64,000 bases of DNA, taken from contig NZ_JACSPZ010000006.1 in NCBI RefSeq assembly GCF_014836905.1, positions 141,684 through 205,683 on the forward strand, read 5' to 3'. The notes below the pieces were generated by a model, which saw nothing but the letters and a program-made list of their open reading frames with translations, made no database searches and was not told the origin of the DNA. Origin of the DNA: Solibacillus faecavium. GTDB lineage: Bacteria > Bacillota > Bacilli > Bacillales_A > Planococcaceae. Positions 38,211 to 47,064 of the stretch are shown here, in pieces. A program made the translations under genes and the position numbers. Numbering within the stretch: the first letter of the stretch is position 1; every line of letters begins with the position of its first letter.

Positions 38211-38326
38211 AGTAGTAAGATTTCCTCTACAATATATAGTTAAATTTATACTTTTCCCTGCAAGGAAAAAACGGTTGGTAGCCCGAGAAAAAGGCTTTAG
38301 CATTTAGATGCTAAAGCCTTTTTCTT
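38211..38326 (+). ncRNA. Candidate small RNA between tagA and the S-layer gene
   Basis: If transcribed from the promoter at 38199, an RNA of about 115 nt would contain the hairpin TTTTCC/GGAAAA around CTGCA (about 38252-38269), a small GGTT/AGCC stem, and a strong 13-bp terminator stem. It does not match any riboswitch class I know. It may instead just be the 3' end of the tagA message. Confidence 0.3.
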
Positions 38327-38330
38327 TTTT
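38291..38330 (+). terminator. Strong terminator downstream of tagA
   Basis: AAGGCTTTAGCAT (38291-38303) pairs perfectly with ATGCTAAAGCCTT (38308-38320) across TTAG. A T-rich run follows. Confidence 0.92.
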
Positions 38331-38721
38331 TATTTTTGTCGAAATTTATCGAATTGGTTCTATAAATTTGCAGGATTAATATACTAGCTAGGTAGTAAAA
38401 AATATGTTCACATAAATAATCGTTATATTATAAAAGTAATATTTTAGTAATATTTGTAACGTAACAATTCTAATTAAAACCTTGGTATTGCTGTATTATA
38501 TAACCATTTTCATACCTTATTAAGTTATGAAAACCTAAAATTTACAAATAAAATAACTATATTAAAATAAGTTTATTGATTAATTGTGAAAGAAAATGTT
38601 GTCTTTGTGAGTATATGTGTGTCATAATTAAAGAAATTTTAAGTTATCTGAATATATTTGCTGTTTTATATCTTCTACCTTATATAAACAGGTGATTTGT
38701 GGGTTTATTGGTAAAAAAAGA

Positions 38722-38750
38722 TTGACATAGTAAATGTATACTACTAGAAT
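38722..38750 (+). promoter_or_regulatory. Promoter of the S-layer gene
   Basis: A perfect TTGACA (38722-38727), a 17-bp spacer and TAGAAT (38745-38750). Near-consensus strength fits a very highly expressed protein. The leader is about 75 nt. Confidence 0.85.
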
Positions 38751-38832
38751 TTATGTGTAGTTAGTTTTTCTGCACATTTTTCGTGTGGGTAACTAAAATT
38801 ATTATTTTCACTTATGAGGAGGAAATTTTTCA

Positions 38833-41463
38833 ATGGCTAACCAACCAAAGAAATACAAAAAATTCGTAGCAACAGCTGCGACAGCTACATTAGTAGCATC
38901 TGCAATCGTACCAGTTGCATCTGCTGCATCATTATCGGACATTTCAGGTAACACACACGAAACTGCAATCAACGCTTTAGTTGATGCTGGAGTAATCTCA
39001 GGTTACCCAGATGGCACTTTCAAGCCTAATAAAACTTTAACTCGTTCTGACGTTGTTAAATTATTAGGTAAGTACTTAGAAACTCAAGGTTATGAAGCTG
39101 CAGCTAACTATAAAACTAGCCCAGCATTCAATGACTTAAAAACTACTACAAATGAAGAGTTATTAAAATACGCTTCTGTAGTTAAAGAATCTGGTGTATT
39201 CGTAGGATCTAATGGTAGCCTTAAAGCTGGTGACCCAATCACTCGTGAAAACATGGCAATCGTATTAGTACGTATGGCTAACACTTTACATGACATTAGC
39301 TTAGAAGAATTCGTTGCTACTCAAGATTTCAATGGCGATGTAAAAGATTTAGCTCAAGCTAAAGCTGAAGCTCGCTCTGCAATCTCTGTGTTAGATTACT
39401 ATGATATTACAAACCCAACAGTAGCTAACTTTAATCCTAAAGGTGACACTACTCGTGGTCAATTTGCTACTTTCTTACACAAAACAATCAACGCTGAGTT
39501 CTCAGGCGCTGAGCAAGGTGTTTCTGAAGTAGTACCGACTAAAATTGAACTAACTGAAAAAAATATTCAATCTGCATTTGGTGAAAAAGTTACAGTTACT
39601 GCAAAAGTAACTGTTGCTGAAGGTGAATCTGCAGAAGGTATTCCAGTAACATTTACAGTTGATGCTGAAGGAACAGACACTTTATTAGTACCTCAACTTA
39701 AAGAAGAAGTAAAAACTAATGCAGAAGGTATTGCTACTTATACTTATACACGTGAGCATAAATACAGTACTTCGAAGTCTTTAATGGATGATGTAACAGC
39801 ATACCCAACTATTAAGCCAACTTTAAAAGCAAATACAGTAGTTTACTGGGGAACTTCATTAAAAATTACTGATGTAACAGAAGGTTCAACTTTAGCTAAC
39901 GGCACTAAGAAAGTATATAAAATTACTGGTACACCAGGTGCACGTGTAGCAGTTACATTTGCTGAAAACCAAAATGTAACTCCTGATAAAGCAGTTACAA
40001 CTGCTAAATTTGAAGGAATTCCTACTCAATATGTAACTTCTGGTGATACAGCTACTACTGGTAGCGCTCCATTCCCATACAGCTATACTACTGGTGGTAG
40101 TGCAGTAGGTGTAGCAGTATTAGATGTTAATGGTAATGCTAACATTGTTGTTACAGGTAGCAATGCAACAGTTACTCCGGTAGTATATGAAGCAACTACT
40201 AACTTCAGATATTCTGCAACTAAATTACAAGCAAAAGCATCTTCAGTTACTTTCCAAGCAACTCAAGTATTAGGCTTAACTTTAGCGGCAGAAGGTAAAC
40301 AAGTTGCTGCTAACTTCTTATCTTCAAATGAAACTGGTGGACGTGACTATGTTGCGACTTTAACTGATGGTAACGGTAAGCCAGCAGCAAATACAGTTGT
40401 AACAGTTCGATTCGATAACACTAGTTCTAATAATTTACAAACATTACGTTTTATTAAAACAGTTAACGGTAATAAGTCTATTGAACAAGCAACAAGTGCA
40501 GATTCTGCAACATTCACTGTAGTAACTGATAAAGATGGTAAAGCTCGCTTTACAGTTGCGAACTCTGTAGTGGATTCATACGCAACTCCTACTGTATATA
40601 TTGATAATGATGGCGTAGCAGGATTCTCTAAAAATGACTTACAAGCTACAAGTGAAATTGCTTACTTTACAAATATCCGCAACAATGATTACCAAAGTGC
40701 AATTCAATTAACTAATACTGCAGGCAAAGCACAGACTTCATTCGGTAAAAATGAAGATGCAGTATTTACTTATGCATTAGTTGACCAAAATGGAAAAGCT
40801 CGTTCTTATACTGGAGCAAGCATTGATGTTGCTTTCCAATTAACAAATACTGGTGCACAACCTGTTACTGTATATGATGCAAATAACAATGTAATTGCGA
40901 CAGTAGCGGCAGGTGGAAATGCTACAGTTAAACAAACTTTAGCAGCTGGTGCACGTTCGGTTTCAATCAGAACGGATGCTGCTGGAGCGACATCATTAAA
41001 TGTAATTGCAACACCAACTAACCCAGTTATCCCAGGGTCTACTACAGCACCTGGTTATACACTAGTACCTGTTGTAATCAATGGACAAACGGTGTGGGTA
41101 CCACAAACAAATAGTTCAACTCCTTCTTATGAAGTTGGGTTTAACTTAAATCAAGTTTCAGCAACAGCAACATTTACATCTGGTGCTCCTAACTATGTAG
41201 TTACTACATCGGCTGCAGCAGGTACAACAGCTGATACTGTAACATTAACATTTACTTCAGCAGTTAATGTTAACGATGTTACAGTATACTTCGGACCTGG
41301 TGCTGCAACAGTAGCTCAAAAACAAACTGAGCCAAACAACAATACTGTAATTCATGCAACAATTGTTGGTGGTTTAGCTGTAGGTCAAACAATTAAAGTT
41401 TCTTATGCTGGTGGGGTTTACACATTTGTTTACCAAGCAGATGGTACATTTGATATTCAGTAA
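38833..41463 (+). CDS. S-layer protein with three SLH domains
   Basis: An 876-residue surface-array protein. The signal peptide ends near residue 31 (VPVASA-A). Three SLH domains follow: residues about 33-82 (LSDISGNTHETAINALVDAG, SGYPDGTFKPN), about 93-150, and about 163-225. They anchor the protein to secondary wall polysaccharide. The remainder is beta-rich, Thr/Ala/Val-rich and lacks cysteine, with Ig-like repeats (VTVTAKVTVAEGESAEGIPVTF). A GAGGAGGAA site 9 nt before the ATG, a near-consensus promoter and CGT/GTA codon bias indicate massive expression. It lies within the surface-glycan locus, which suggests glycosylation or at least shared use of the wall polymer. Confidence 0.94.
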   Translation: MANQPKKYKKFVATAATATLVASAIVPVASAASLSDISGNTHETAINALVDAGVISGYPDGTFKPNKTLTRSDVVKLLGKYLETQGYEAAANYKTSPAFNDLKTTTNEELLKYASVVKESGVFVGSNGSLKAGDPITRENMAIVLVRMANTLHDISLEEFVATQDFNGDVKDLAQAKAEARSAISVLDYYDITNPTVANFNPKGDTTRGQFATFLHKTINAEFSGAEQGVSEVVPTKIELTEKNIQSAFGEKVTVTAKVTVAEGESAEGIPVTFTVDAEGTDTLLVPQLKEEVKTNAEGIATYTYTREHKYSTSKSLMDDVTAYPTIKPTLKANTVVYWGTSLKITDVTEGSTLANGTKKVYKITGTPGARVAVTFAENQNVTPDKAVTTAKFEGIPTQYVTSGDTATTGSAPFPYSYTTGGSAVGVAVLDVNGNANIVVTGSNATVTPVVYEATTNFRYSATKLQAKASSVTFQATQVLGLTLAAEGKQVAANFLSSNETGGRDYVATLTDGNGKPAANTVVTVRFDNTSSNNLQTLRFIKTVNGNKSIEQATSADSATFTVVTDKDGKARFTVANSVVDSYATPTVYIDNDGVAGFSKNDLQATSEIAYFTNIRNNDYQSAIQLTNTAGKAQTSFGKNEDAVFTYALVDQNGKARSYTGASIDVAFQLTNTGAQPVTVYDANNNVIATVAAGGNATVKQTLAAGARSVSIRTDAAGATSLNVIATPTNPVIPGSTTAPGYTLVPVVINGQTVWVPQTNSSTPSYEVGFNLNQVSATATFTSGAPNYVVTTSAAAGTTADTVTLTFTSAVNVNDVTVYFGPGAATVAQKQTEPNNNTVIHATIVGGLAVGQTIKVSYAGGVYTFVYQADGTFDIQ

Positions 41464-41817
41464 TAAGTAATTAATGATTAATTAAACCAAGAAATGGCTA
41501 ATGTCATTTCTTGGTTTTTTACGTTTGATATATGCGGACAATATTTATGATGGAATTTGAATGAGAAGATTATGTGGGGGACAGAGTAATTTAAAGTCGT
41601 AGGCAATTTGGTAGCAGTTGATAGGATCATTAGGTATTTAGATGAAATTGCAGTTAACTTAATGATAAGTAAGATATTTATAGGTTCGTAATGACCAGAG
41701 CATTAATCTACTCTAGTATTTGTATTTATTTAATAGTAAAATTTAAGGAAATTTAATAGAATTTAGTGTATAATTAACAATGTTATTTAAAAGTCAATGC
41801 ATAAAGGATTGTGAGCA
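41464..41817. other. Intergenic region after the S-layer gene
   Basis: 354 bp with the S-layer terminator at its start and a TATAAT at 41769-41774 (weak -35) that may start the next unit. No gene is seen. Confidence 0.55.
41485..41520 (+). terminator. Terminator of the S-layer gene
   Basis: AACCAAGAAATG (41485-41496) pairs perfectly with CATTTCTTGGTT (41505-41516), followed by Ts. Confidence 0.93.
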
Positions 41818-42312
41818 ATGCGATTTCGAGAGTCGACAAGAAAATACATATTAATAGGGTTTGTTGCTTTTATTATCGTTGGTTTTATTACTGCAAAAGT
41901 TCTGGCAAGCAAACAGGATAAAGAGTTTTTAGTAGACGATACGCTTTATCAACAAGCAAGTCAACTATACAATGATGGGAACTATCCTGCAGCAGGAGAG
42001 TTAATTAATGATTTACTATTACGTCAGCCAAATTCTGAAACCGTCAATTATTTGGGAGGGTTAATTAACGCGAATAATGCAAATTATAACCAATCTGCTA
42101 TTTTACTTCAAAAGACATTGGATATTAATCCTCATAAAGTAGAGGATCCAATGTTTATGCTTCAATTTGGTGAAGTGCTATTTTTTGCCGATCGATTTGA
42201 AGATTCTAAAATCGTTCTAGAAAAATGCCGTGAGTGGGGTTGGGTACCTGAATCTTATCCTAACTATCAGGACCGTGTTACAGAATTGTTAAATCAAATT
42301 GAAAATATGTAA
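41818..42312 (+). CDS. Membrane-anchored TPR-like protein
   Basis: A 164-residue protein with one N-terminal membrane helix (about residues 9-28, YILIGFVAFIIVGFITAKVL) and an extracytoplasmic domain of two or three tetratricopeptide-like repeats (LYQQASQLYNDGNYPAAGELINDLL, NYLGGLINANNANYNQSAILLQKTL, FGEVLFFADRFEDSKIVLEKC given in parts). It ends 18 nt before the O-antigen-ligase-like gene. Many Wzy_C ligases carry fused C-terminal TPRs, so this may be the detached partner of that enzyme. No catalytic motif is seen. It is a scaffold by inference. Confidence 0.72.
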   Translation: MRFRESTRKYILIGFVAFIIVGFITAKVLASKQDKEFLVDDTLYQQASQLYNDGNYPAAGELINDLLLRQPNSETVNYLGGLINANNANYNQSAILLQKTLDINPHKVEDPMFMLQFGEVLFFADRFEDSKIVLEKCREWGWVPESYPNYQDRVTELLNQIENM

Positions 42313-42330
42313 TAAGGAAGGTAACTTAAA

Positions 42331-43884
42331 ATGACTTCATTTTATGAAGAACTTCATAAATCCGAAAAGTTTAGTGACGAAGAAGAAAATATTCTGTCCC
42401 GTGCCACGATAGATAAATGGATTCTTCGCTTACTATTATTTTTAATCGGTTTTATGCCATTAATAGTTATGGCAAATGTAGAAGAAGTAATTAGTCCTTT
42501 AGTGTCGAATATAGATGTACTATCATCAGGGACAAAAGGGGATTTGTTTACACATTATAAAGCATTATTCGTGCTAATAATAACGGTTATTACAGGTGCT
42601 ATGCTTTTGATTAAAGTGTTATTTATGGAAGGGAAGATCCGCAAAACATATTTAAATTATGTACTTGGCTTATTCGTAGTGGCAATTGTAGTTTCTACAA
42701 TTGCCTCTCCAAATATTTCAGTTGCATTAAATGGTCAATATAATCGTTCTGATGGGGCTATTAGCTGGTTATGTTATGTGGCTTTAATGTTCATAGCGAT
42801 GAATATTGCATACCCTAAAAGAGTGGTTTCTTATATTATGTATACGATGATGCCGTTTGTATTTATTAACTTTTACATCATTATGATGAATTTTTATGGT
42901 AAAGATTTGTTGGTTAATAATGCTTGGATGCAAACTTTCGTTTCATTATTTTCACCTGAAGGCGCCAATATTTCAGAAGGCTCTGTTTTGGTAGGTACAC
43001 TTAACCAGTGGAACTATATGAGTGGTATGTTTGCCATAATGACGGTGATGTATTTGGCTTGGGCGGTTTCATCTACCAAAATGCATGAAGCGATTATTGG
43101 TTCAATTACTGCTAGTGTTTCCATTTCAACCATGTTCTTAGCTATGTCCACAAGTGGATTCTTAACGGTTTTAATAGCTATTCCATTTATTTTAATCTTT
43201 TTTATTCGTATAGAGAAAAAAAGGTTATTTACACTTGCTTTGATAATATTTACGGTTGTTACAATACCACTATTTAATATTTTTGCTACTAAAGATTTTA
43301 AGATTTGGACTGAATCTTTTGGTTTTTTTATTGATAAAAATCCATACAAGGCAGAGGAAATATCATTCGGAGATTTAAATAAAGTACATGCTAGTGATTT
43401 GAATTTTGAATTACCTTCCTTACCGGAATCTGCATTTAGCCCAGGGACAGGTCGGCTTTACATATGGGATAAAACATTAGATTTAGTACAAAAGAGAGCA
43501 ATTCTTGGTTATGGTGGGGATTCATTAATATATAACTTCCCACATTATAATATTGATGCAAGAGCCGGAATGGTAACTGAGAATACAATTGTAGACAAAA
43601 CCCACAATTTATACATTGGATTATTATATAGTTACGGGGCTTTTGGTTTAATAGTAGTGCTAATTATATTAGCTGTAGTGGCGTTACATACCATAAAGAG
43701 TTCAATTAGAAATTTAAGTTCAACTTTTATACTATCTCTGACTAGTTTAGCTTATTTTATACAGTCTATGTTTAATGATTCGTTACCAAGTACCTCTGGG
43801 GTAGTCTGGATACTAATAGGCGTATTATTGAGTATTATATTTAATGGCGAGAGGGAGTCTTTAGAGAATGGAAGAAACTATTGA
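42331..43884 (+). CDS. O-antigen ligase / Wzy_C-type membrane protein (candidate S-layer or wall glycan ligase)
   Basis: A 517-residue polytopic membrane protein with about 11-12 helices and a large extracytoplasmic loop (about residues 335-425). That loop contains GTGRLYIWDKTLDL, GYGGDSL and DKTHNLYIGLLYSYG, the hallmarks of the Wzy_C/WaaL superfamily with its catalytic-loop Arg and His. The soluble N-terminal about 30 residues are acidic. Family members either polymerise repeat units or ligate finished glycan to an acceptor. A second such protein (45809) lies nearby, so one is probably polymerase and the other ligase. Proximity to the S-layer gene suggests protein glycosylation, but that is inference. 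Confidence 0.82.
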   Translation: MTSFYEELHKSEKFSDEEENILSRATIDKWILRLLLFLIGFMPLIVMANVEEVISPLVSNIDVLSSGTKGDLFTHYKALFVLIITVITGAMLLIKVLFMEGKIRKTYLNYVLGLFVVAIVVSTIASPNISVALNGQYNRSDGAISWLCYVALMFIAMNIAYPKRVVSYIMYTMMPFVFINFYIIMMNFYGKDLLVNNAWMQTFVSLFSPEGANISEGSVLVGTLNQWNYMSGMFAIMTVMYLAWAVSSTKMHEAIIGSITASVSISTMFLAMSTSGFLTVLIAIPFILIFFIRIEKKRLFTLALIIFTVVTIPLFNIFATKDFKIWTESFGFFIDKNPYKAEEISFGDLNKVHASDLNFELPSLPESAFSPGTGRLYIWDKTLDLVQKRAILGYGGDSLIYNFPHYNIDARAGMVTENTIVDKTHNLYIGLLYSYGAFGLIVVLIILAVVALHTIKSSIRNLSSTFILSLTSLAYFIQSMFNDSLPSTSGVVWILIGVLLSIIFNGERESLENGRNY

Positions 43885-44782
43885 ATTAAAACAGATTATT
43901 AATATTATACTTAAGGGAAAGTGGATTATTGCAGCTTGTACGATAATCACCTTATTAATTACAGGAATTTTTACTTGGTTTGTAATGAATGAAGAATTTG
44001 AATCAAGTGCCATAGTTCAAATAGCTAGTGGTGTGCAAGATACAGGAATAATGTCAAATTATATAGCAACAGAATTTACACCTACAATTTATACACAAAG
44101 AATTCAAGATACTTCTATTATGAAAGAGGGATTCAAAAACCAAGGGTATACTGAGTTTATTAAAGGTAATTTTAGTTTTACAAACTTACCAGAAACAAAT
44201 TTAATTGAACTACATTATAAAGCTCCCTCACCAGAAGAAGCCCAACTACATTTAGAATTTTTAATGGATGAGACGAAAAATCAAATGAATAAATCTGTTA
44301 AAGAAACTTTAAATCAATTAGAGCAAACTTATTTAAATGAAACTAACTCTTTATCAAACGAGATAGAGCAATTAATGAAAAAATATAATAACGTGATAAT
44401 TTCGAATAAATTACCAGAGGTGCTTATTTTACAAACTATAACATCTTCACAGTTTGTATTAAATTTAACACAAGAGCAAACAGCAGCTTTATCAGGTATT
44501 TCGGGAACTTTACAAAATGAATTGTTACAATTAAAAGCTCAAATCGATAGTAAATCTAAAGAATATCAAAACGTTTTAGCCAAGTATCAATCTGTAAAAA
44601 CAGGATTAGATAGTTTTAAACCGGATCCATTTATTCGTGTTATCACTGAACCAACATTAAACGAGGCTTCTACTTCTCCAAGTAAATTTTTTATTTTGGT
44701 TGTAGGACTTGTTGTAGGTATATTGCTTGGATTAGCGGTTGCTTTCTTCAATGCGTATTGGAAAAATAGCAGTAGGATATAA
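43868..44782 (+). CDS. Wzz/YveK-type chain-length or co-polymerase protein
   Basis: A 304-residue polysaccharide co-polymerase: membrane helices at about residues 17-38 and 272-294 flank a coiled-coil extracytoplasmic domain. The N-terminal LKQIINIILKGKWIIAACT and the late TSPSKFFILVVGLVVGILLG with its proline-rich approach (EPTLNEASTSPS) match the Wzz domain. No cytoplasmic kinase domain is attached and no BY-kinase gene is seen in the window. It overlaps the ligase gene by 17 nt, a strong sign of co-expression. It probably sets glycan chain length with the Wzy protein. Confidence 0.82.
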   Translation: MEETIELKQIINIILKGKWIIAACTIITLLITGIFTWFVMNEEFESSAIVQIASGVQDTGIMSNYIATEFTPTIYTQRIQDTSIMKEGFKNQGYTEFIKGNFSFTNLPETNLIELHYKAPSPEEAQLHLEFLMDETKNQMNKSVKETLNQLEQTYLNETNSLSNEIEQLMKKYNNVIISNKLPEVLILQTITSSQFVLNLTQEQTAALSGISGTLQNELLQLKAQIDSKSKEYQNVLAKYQSVKTGLDSFKPDPFIRVITEPTLNEASTSPSKFFILVVGLVVGILLGLAVAFFNAYWKNSSRI

Positions 44783-44800
44783 AGTGAAATATAAAGTGAA
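44777..44800 (+). repeat. Tandem 12-bp duplication at the end of the Wzz gene
   Basis: ATATAAAGTGAA occurs twice without a gap (44777-44788, 44789-44800). The first copy contains the stop codon of the preceding gene. Confidence 0.8.
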
Positions 44801-44805
44801 ATTTG

Positions 44806-44847
44806 ATGAATAAAGTAATTGTACAGAAGTACAATTACTTTATTCAT
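44806..44847 (+). terminator. Perfect 19-bp hairpin after the Wzz gene
   Basis: 44806-44824 is perfectly complementary to 44829-44847 across the loop AGAA. No T tract follows the stem, so it may act as a processing or stability element rather than a plain terminator. Confidence 0.7.
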
Positions 44848-44876
44848 AGTATAAAGTAATATGTCGAGGAGAATAT

Positions 44877-45767
44877 ATGAAAAATACGCTATATAAACTA
44901 TATAAGTATATTTGTTATATACATAGAAAAGTCAATAATAAATATTTAGGAATTAGTATATTAGAAGACCAAGAAGTCATAGATAGAATTACAAAAGAAA
45001 AATTATCTTTAGCTAGATTTGGAGATGGCGAGTTAGGATTAATTATTAATAAGAGTGAAATCGGCTTTCAAGAAAGTTCTGATTTTTTAATTCAAAGATT
45101 AAAAGAAGTATTAATAGAAAATAATGATTCGAAGTTATTAATAGGAGTTCCAAAAATCTTTGTTGAAGATAGTGAATATGATTTAAAAACAAAAATGTTT
45201 TGGGCATGTTTTATAGTAAAGAGGTTTGATATTCTTAATAATTTGTTGAGCCAAAAAAAAGTGTATGCTAATGCTAGCCTAACTAGACCTTATATGGATT
45301 ATAAAGTTAAAAATTTGGCTAAAGAAAGATTTGAAAATATAAAGAAGCTTTGGGAAAAAAGAGATGTAATTATTGTAGAAGGAGATAGTACATTTTTTGG
45401 TGTAGGTAATGATTTATTTGATAATATTAAGAGTATTAGACGAATAGTTTGTCCATCTAAAAATGCATTTATAAAATATAATGAAATTTTAGAAAGTATA
45501 TTGGAAGAGGTATCTAGTAATACATTGATATTAATGGCTTTAGGTCCTACTGCAACACTATTAGCTGCTGACTTATCAAAAAAAGGGTACCAAGCTTTAG
45601 ACATAGGCCACATAGACATTGAGTATGAGTGGTTTAGAAAAAGTGCTAAATATAAAATTGAAATAGAGGGGAAAAATATTAATGAGGTCAGTGGAGAAGG
45701 GGATATAAAGCCAAAATATATAGCGAATGAAAATTATACAAATGAAATTATTTGCATAATTAAATAA
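44877..45767 (+). CDS. GT-D fold glycosyltransferase (SP_1767/DUF1792 type)
   Basis: A 296-residue soluble glycosyltransferase. The motif LARFGDGELGLI near residue 45 is the signature of the GT-D fold described for streptococcal SP_1767 (third sugar transferase on PsrP-type proteins and polysaccharides). Further family features are VGVPK-like LLIGVPKIF and the late LILMALGPTATLLAADLSKKGYQALDIGHID-type block (in parts). The donor and acceptor cannot be told. The ATG follows GAGGAGA. From this gene to about 51.0 kb, AGA and ATA codons become frequent, unlike in the flanking housekeeping genes, a sign of acquired DNA. Confidence 0.85.
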   Translation: MKNTLYKLYKYICYIHRKVNNKYLGISILEDQEVIDRITKEKLSLARFGDGELGLIINKSEIGFQESSDFLIQRLKEVLIENNDSKLLIGVPKIFVEDSEYDLKTKMFWACFIVKRFDILNNLLSQKKVYANASLTRPYMDYKVKNLAKERFENIKKLWEKRDVIIVEGDSTFFGVGNDLFDNIKSIRRIVCPSKNAFIKYNEILESILEEVSSNTLILMALGPTATLLAADLSKKGYQALDIGHIDIEYEWFRKSAKYKIEIEGKNINEVSGEGDIKPKYIANENYTNEIICIIK

Positions 45768-45808
45768 TGGTTTTATTCGTTTTAGTTTAGTCTTAATATA
45801 GGAAGTAG

Positions 45809-47032
45809 TTGATTATTATTAAGAATTTTAGTATATCCTTATTTATCTTGTTAGTGATATTTGCCGACTTAAAGGTGACTATTTCGCCGTATATACATTG
45901 GATAGCTTGGTTAGTATTAATTTTTCCATTGTTTATGTTTTCTATTTATAAAAAAGGAATAGTTAAATCTCCTTTATTATGGCTGGGTTTATTTATATTT
46001 TTCTTAGGGGTAGTGAGTAGCTTATTTACAGGATTAAATATAGAAACTGTTATTCAATGTGTAAAATTATTACTTATATTTAGTACTCTATATTTCTTTC
46101 TGTACTATAGTAATTTTAAATGGGAAAGTGTAGTTAAAATTATAAATTTGTCTGTGTTAATAAATGTGATATTTTTGATTATAGGTACTATAGGTGGAAC
46201 AGTACTTGCTACATTAATGACTGCAGATGGTCGGTGGGGTACTATATTAGCGTATCCCGGTTCTTTAGTAAAAATAGGTGTATTAGGCTTTTATATTAAT
46301 GTGATGTCTGTACTTTTATTGCATAAGAAGGACAAAATCTTTCCCATGCTTATGTTGATTCTGAGTATGTATATTATTTTTATGGATGGCTCAAGAACAG
46401 GGATGCTAACGGTACTTCTAACTTTACCTATTATAATTTTTTTCTATGCAATCTTGAATTATAAGAACAAAATTAAATTTGTGATGTTGCCAACTATTTT
46501 TATTATAGCACTATCTGCTAGTGTGATTTTTGCTATACCAATCTTAAAAGAATCAAGAATTGGTAATAATATCATGAATATTTTACAATCTTCTTCAGTG
46601 GATGAAGCATTAAAGAAAATAGACCCAGCCCGTTATTCAATGTATTTAGAAGCAATGAATAAAATTCTTGAAAATCCTTTTATAGGTTCAGGTGCATTTA
46701 CCACGGTTGGTAATATAGAAGATTCAGCAGGGATGGTGGTCCATAATACATATTTGCAAGTATGGGGTGATTTTGGCTTATTTGGTTTAGCTGGAATTTT
46801 TCTTGTTTATTTTGGTTGGTTTGCTCTTGTTCCTAGAATATTAAACAAACTTCAAAAGAATATAAATTTAAAAGAAAATGTAGTAGTATGCTGCTCAATA
46901 TTAATACTGACTTATTTTATTTTAAATGGTTTATTCCATCCGTATAGTACAGAAATGTCGGAATGGATATTATATATTATACCATTAACAATATGTTATT
47001 CTTTTTTTGCCAAAGAGATACAACTAAAATAA
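45809..47032 (+). CDS. Wzy-like O-antigen polymerase
   Basis: A 407-residue integral membrane protein with about 10-11 helices. The extracytoplasmic loop and conserved GSGAFTTVGNI ... VVHNTYLQVWGDFGLFGLAG segment (residues about 292-330) match the Wzy_C/O-antigen polymerase superfamily. SRTGMLTVLLTLP near residue 195 is also typical. It probably joins lipid-linked repeat units on the outer membrane face. The start is TTG at 45809 with a weak AGGAAG site. Composition is AT-rich. Confidence 0.82.
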   Translation: MIIIKNFSISLFILLVIFADLKVTISPYIHWIAWLVLIFPLFMFSIYKKGIVKSPLLWLGLFIFFLGVVSSLFTGLNIETVIQCVKLLLIFSTLYFFLYYSNFKWESVVKIINLSVLINVIFLIIGTIGGTVLATLMTADGRWGTILAYPGSLVKIGVLGFYINVMSVLLLHKKDKIFPMLMLILSMYIIFMDGSRTGMLTVLLTLPIIIFFYAILNYKNKIKFVMLPTIFIIALSASVIFAIPILKESRIGNNIMNILQSSSVDEALKKIDPARYSMYLEAMNKILENPFIGSGAFTTVGNIEDSAGMVVHNTYLQVWGDFGLFGLAGIFLVYFGWFALVPRILNKLQKNINLKENVVVCCSILILTYFILNGLFHPYSTEMSEWILYIIPLTICYSFFAKEIQLK

Positions 47033-47064
47033 ATTAAGGTGAAATTATAAAAGGAGTAATGAAA

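Larger units (their letters stand above)
38141..38832. other. Long intergenic region before the S-layer gene
   Basis: 692 bp without a supported ORF. It holds a short possible RNA transcript ending in a strong terminator (38199-38330), then about 380 bp of very AT-rich sequence, and finally the S-layer promoter and a leader of about 75 nt. Confidence 0.6.

Noticed and set aside
38211..38326. A cyclic-di-GMP, preQ1 or other known riboswitch
   Set aside because: None of the conserved aptamer sequences I know is present. The elements are simple hairpins and a terminator.
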